A program made the translations under genes and the position numbers. Below the pieces are notes generated by a model. It worked only from the letters and a program-made list of their open reading frames with translations. It did no database searches and was not told where the DNA came from. Of a stretch of 34,573 nucleotides of DNA, positions 32,604-34,573 are shown one piece after another. The DNA comes from Actinomyces sp. GTDB taxonomy: Bacteria; Actinomycetota; Actinomycetes; Actinomycetales; Actinomycetaceae. How positions within the stretch are numbered: the stretch's first letter is position 1; each line of letters begins with the position of its first letter. The stretch spans positions 1 to 34,573 of the forward strand of contig JAHACW010000021.1 in assembly GCA_018375675.1 (NCBI GenBank). Direction: 5' to 3'.

Positions 32604-34106
32604 ATGACAATCAACCTGTGGGTCAACGGCGAAGAGTACGTCGCTCACTCCGAGAAGACCATCGGCGTTGAGAACCCCGCCACCGGCAAGGTCGTCGATC
32701 AGCTTGCTCTCGCCGACAAGCATTGCCTCGACCATGTCGTTGAGATCGCCCGCAACGCGCAGAAGGAATGGGGGCGCACCGCCCTGGCCAAGCGCGTGGA
32801 CATCATGTTCAAGTTCCGCCAGCTCGTCATCGATCATCAGGATGAGATCGCCGACGCCATCGTGCGCGAGGGTGGCAAGACCCACGGCGACGCCCTCGGT
32901 GAGATCGCCCGCGGTCGCGAGACCATCGACTTCGCCTGCGGCATCAACGCCGCCCTCAAGGGTGAGTTCACCGACCAGGCCTCGACCGGTGTGGACGTGC
33001 ACACCCTGCGCCAGCCCGTCGGCGTCGTCGCCGGCATCTGCCCCTTCAACTTCCCGGCCATGGTCCCCATGTGGATGCACCCGGTCGCTCTGGCCACCGG
33101 CAACGCCTTCATCCTCAAGGTCGCCTCGGTCGTCCCCAGCGCCTCGCTGATCATTGCTCGCCTCTACAAGGAGGCCGGCCTGCCCGACGGCCTGTTCAAC
33201 GTCATCGCCGGCGACCGCCACCTGGTCACCGACATCCTCACCCACCCCGGCATCGATGCCATCTCCTTCGTCGGCTCCACCCCCGTCGCCCACATCGTGC
33301 AGGACACGGGCGTGGCCCACGGCAAGCGCGTCCAGGCCCTGGGTGGGGCGAACAACCATGCGATCGTCATGCCCGACGCGGACATCGAGTTCGCCGCGCA
33401 GCACATCAGCGCCGGCGCCTTCGGCGCGGCCGGCCAGCGCTGCATGGCCCTGCCTGTGATCGTCGCCGTTGGTGGCGTCGAGGAGAAGCTGGTGCCCGCG
33501 ATCAAGGCTCGCGCCGAGAAGATCATCGTCGGCCCCGGTACTGACCCGGCCTCCGAGATGGGTCCGGTCATCACCCGTTCCTCCCAGGAGCGCATTACGA
33601 AGTGGATTGACGAGGCCGAGGCTAAGGGTGCAAACATCGTCCTCGATGGCCGCGGCTACCGCCCCGAGGGTGAGGAGTACGCGGACGGCTTCTGGCTGGC
33701 CCCCACCATCATCGACAATGTGGATCGCGACCTGAGCGTCTACTGCGAAGAGGTCTTTGGCCCGGTCCTGGTCGTCGTACACGCCGACACCTACGAGGAA
33801 GCCATCGAGATCGTCAACTCCTCCGAGTTTGGTAACGGCTCCGCGATCTTCACCTCCGACGGTGACACCGCCCGCCACTTCGTTGTCGACGTCGAGGCCG
33901 GCATGGTCGGCGTCAATGTGCCGATCCCGGTTCCGGTCGCCTACTACTCCTTCGGTGGCTGGAAGGAGTCGCTGCTGGGTGACACCCACATCCACGGCCC
34001 TGAGGGTGTGCACTTCTACACGAAGGCCAAGGTTGTCACGACCCGTTGGCCCAAGCGTGGCGAGAAGGTTGGCTACGTCGGTATGAACTTCCCGACGAAC
34101 GCCTGA
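32604..34106 (+). CDS. CoA-acylating (methyl)malonate-semialdehyde dehydrogenase (IolA/MmsA type)
   Basis: The 500-residue aldehyde dehydrogenase converts malonate semialdehyde to acetyl-CoA and CO2 with NAD and CoA, the last inositol step; methylmalonate semialdehyde from valine is also a usual substrate. Marks: QPVGVVAGICPFNFPAMVPM, FVGSTPVAHIV, the catalytic Cys280 in GAAGQRCMAL, EEVFGPVL, and VGVNVPIPVPVAYYSFGGWK, which is characteristic of the MmsA subfamily. The start at 32604 is preferred to 32583 because GAAAGG lies between them. It has its own promoter with an iol operator. The gene could be named iolA or mmsA. Confidence 0.92.
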   Translation: MTINLWVNGEEYVAHSEKTIGVENPATGKVVDQLALADKHCLDHVVEIARNAQKEWGRTALAKRVDIMFKFRQLVIDHQDEIADAIVREGGKTHGDALGEIARGRETIDFACGINAALKGEFTDQASTGVDVHTLRQPVGVVAGICPFNFPAMVPMWMHPVALATGNAFILKVASVVPSASLIIARLYKEAGLPDGLFNVIAGDRHLVTDILTHPGIDAISFVGSTPVAHIVQDTGVAHGKRVQALGGANNHAIVMPDADIEFAAQHISAGAFGAAGQRCMALPVIVAVGGVEEKLVPAIKARAEKIIVGPGTDPASEMGPVITRSSQERITKWIDEAEAKGANIVLDGRGYRPEGEEYADGFWLAPTIIDNVDRDLSVYCEEVFGPVLVVVHADTYEEAIEIVNSSEFGNGSAIFTSDGDTARHFVVDVEAGMVGVNVPIPVPVAYYSFGGWKESLLGDTHIHGPEGVHFYTKAKVVTTRWPKRGEKVGYVGMNFPTNA

Positions 34107-34124
34107 CACTAACGACGCTCTCAT

Positions 34125-34162
34125 GAAAGGCGGGGTAGGTCTGTCGATCCGCCCCGCCTTTC
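34125..34162 (+). terminator. Terminator after the iolA/mmsA-type gene
   Basis: A perfect 11-bp stem GAAAGGCGGGG/CCCCGCCTTTC (34125-34135 with 34152-34162) lies 18 bp after the stop. The rest of the gap to 34421 holds no convincing gene; it contains the operator-like dyad at 34170 and a ribosome binding site at 34411. Confidence 0.85.
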
Positions 34163-34169
34163 GTCTCAT

Positions 34170-34183
34170 TATGTCTGGACATG
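34170..34183. promoter_or_regulatory. Weak iol operator match before the second MFS gene
   Basis: TATGT-CTGG-ACATG matches the iolE operator (read on the other strand, TTTGT-CTGG-ACAAA) at 11 of 14 positions with an identical centre, and contains the exact dyad ATGTC/GACAT. It lies about 240 bp before the start codon at 34422, far for a simple operator. Confidence 0.35.
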
Positions 34184-34421
34184 TCTAGTGCATTAGTGAA
34201 TGAACGTGTGGATAGCCTGCGCGAGTGGGCGGACGGGAAACCTTGTCGACGACGTTGATACACCGGCGTCACAAGCAGTCGGAAACGAGAATTGTTGCTA
34301 CTTCAGACACTACTCGAGGGCTCCTCGGCCAGCGACCGGGACTTGACCAGCCTCTGGAGCAACCACGTGTGACGCCTTAGTCGCCCTGATAGCTCCAATA
34401 AAGAAGCAAGAGGAGACATAG

Positions 34422-34573
34422 ATGTCTAACACTCCAACGATCGACGACTAAACGCCGGATAAGGTGCGCTAACTCGTCGAGGAGATCCCGGCCTCGGGCA
34501 AGAAGCGCTCCCTGGGCGCCATCGCCGTCGTCGCGACGCTGGGTTCCCTCCTGTTCGGCTACGACACCGGAGT
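34422..34573 (+). pseudogene. Start of a second MFS sugar porter, interrupted by two in-frame TAA codons (partial at edge)
   Basis: ATG at 34422 has a good AGGAGA site upstream. The frame reads MSNTPTIDD-stop-TPDKVR-stop-LVEEIPASGKKRS, then LGAIAVVATLGSLLFGYDTG, with TAA at 34449-34451 and 34470-34472. The part after the second stop closely follows the MFS protein at 22769-24427 (its residues 22-51 read KTPASGPRRGVFAIAAVATL then GSLLFGYDTG). No ATG, GTG or TTG occurs in frame between the second stop and the window end. It is therefore probably a decayed gene, unless a non-standard start or a sequence error is involved. The rest lies outside the window. Confidence 0.6.

Noticed and set aside
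34036..34272. A 78-codon minus-strand frame over the end of the iolA/mmsA-type gene
   Set aside because: It overlaps the coding end and the terminator, has a composition like a shadow frame, and no ribosome binding site.
1..34573. tRNA, rRNA or known riboswitch genes
   Set aside because: I looked for cloverleaf-like and rRNA-like stretches in the intergenic regions and saw none; a covariance-model search would be needed to exclude small elements.

Overview
The window is high-GC, gene-dense actinobacterial DNA. Evidence: a strong G/C third-position bias, GTG starts, apparently leaderless genes, an AdnA/AdnB helicase-nuclease pair, a DUF3107 gene, and a rhlE-like helicase / ferritin-like / DUF3107 / adnA / adnB order that matches the one I know from mycobacteria. 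Fucosidase, sugar-ABC and inositol functions suggest a host-associated member of the Actinomycetaceae (Actinomyces/Schaalia type). That placement is inference; no rRNA gene is present.

Layout. 1-256: end of a membrane protein, probably a sugar ABC permease. 342-2468: a membrane-anchored AlbA_2 (Schlafen-type) protein and an ankyrin-repeat protein. 2469-3612: an AT-rich stretch with an unrecognised seven-helix membrane protein that looks acquired and leaderless. 3613-6912: an NAD-malic enzyme gene (4676-6325) embedded between two non-coding regions filled with a striking family of repeat modules. Each module has two inverted plus two to four direct copies of a 7-10 bp word on a 19-20 bp period, and the word changes from module to module while the dyad is kept. 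This is the least explained structure in the window.

6913-16620: conserved nucleic-acid block with a DEAD-box RNA helicase (-), ferritin-like protein (+), DUF3107 (-), AdnA (+) and AdnB (+). AdnA has a degenerate motor (Walker A Lys to Arg, Walker B Glu to Asp). 16913-21487: lipoprotein solute-binding protein, two permeases and a cytoplasmic GH29 alpha-L-fucosidase. This reads as import and intracellular trimming of a fucosylated glycan, with palindromes of LacI-operator type but no LacI gene nearby.

21706-34573: myo-inositol catabolism. On the minus strand lie iolE, an MFS sugar porter, iolG, a transaldolase-family gene and a GntR/UTRA regulator. On the plus strand lie iolC, iolB, iolD and an mmsA/iolA-type dehydrogenase. 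Expected route: inositol enters by MFS; IolG oxidises it; IolE dehydrates; IolD opens the ring; IolB isomerises; IolC phosphorylates; an aldolase step follows (no iolJ is visible, so the transaldolase-family protein is a candidate); IolA/MmsA then converts malonate semialdehyde to acetyl-CoA. A shared palindrome TTTGT-N4-ACAAA lies upstream of iolE, the transaldolase gene, iolC/iolR and iolA, with weaker matches before both MFS genes, which defines a probable local IolR regulon. Between the MFS gene and iolG is a scar: a truncated lacI-type fragment, a frameshifted oxidoreductase fragment and the 3' end of an IS3-family transposase. At the right edge a second MFS gene begins, with a good ribosome binding site but two in-frame TAA codons.
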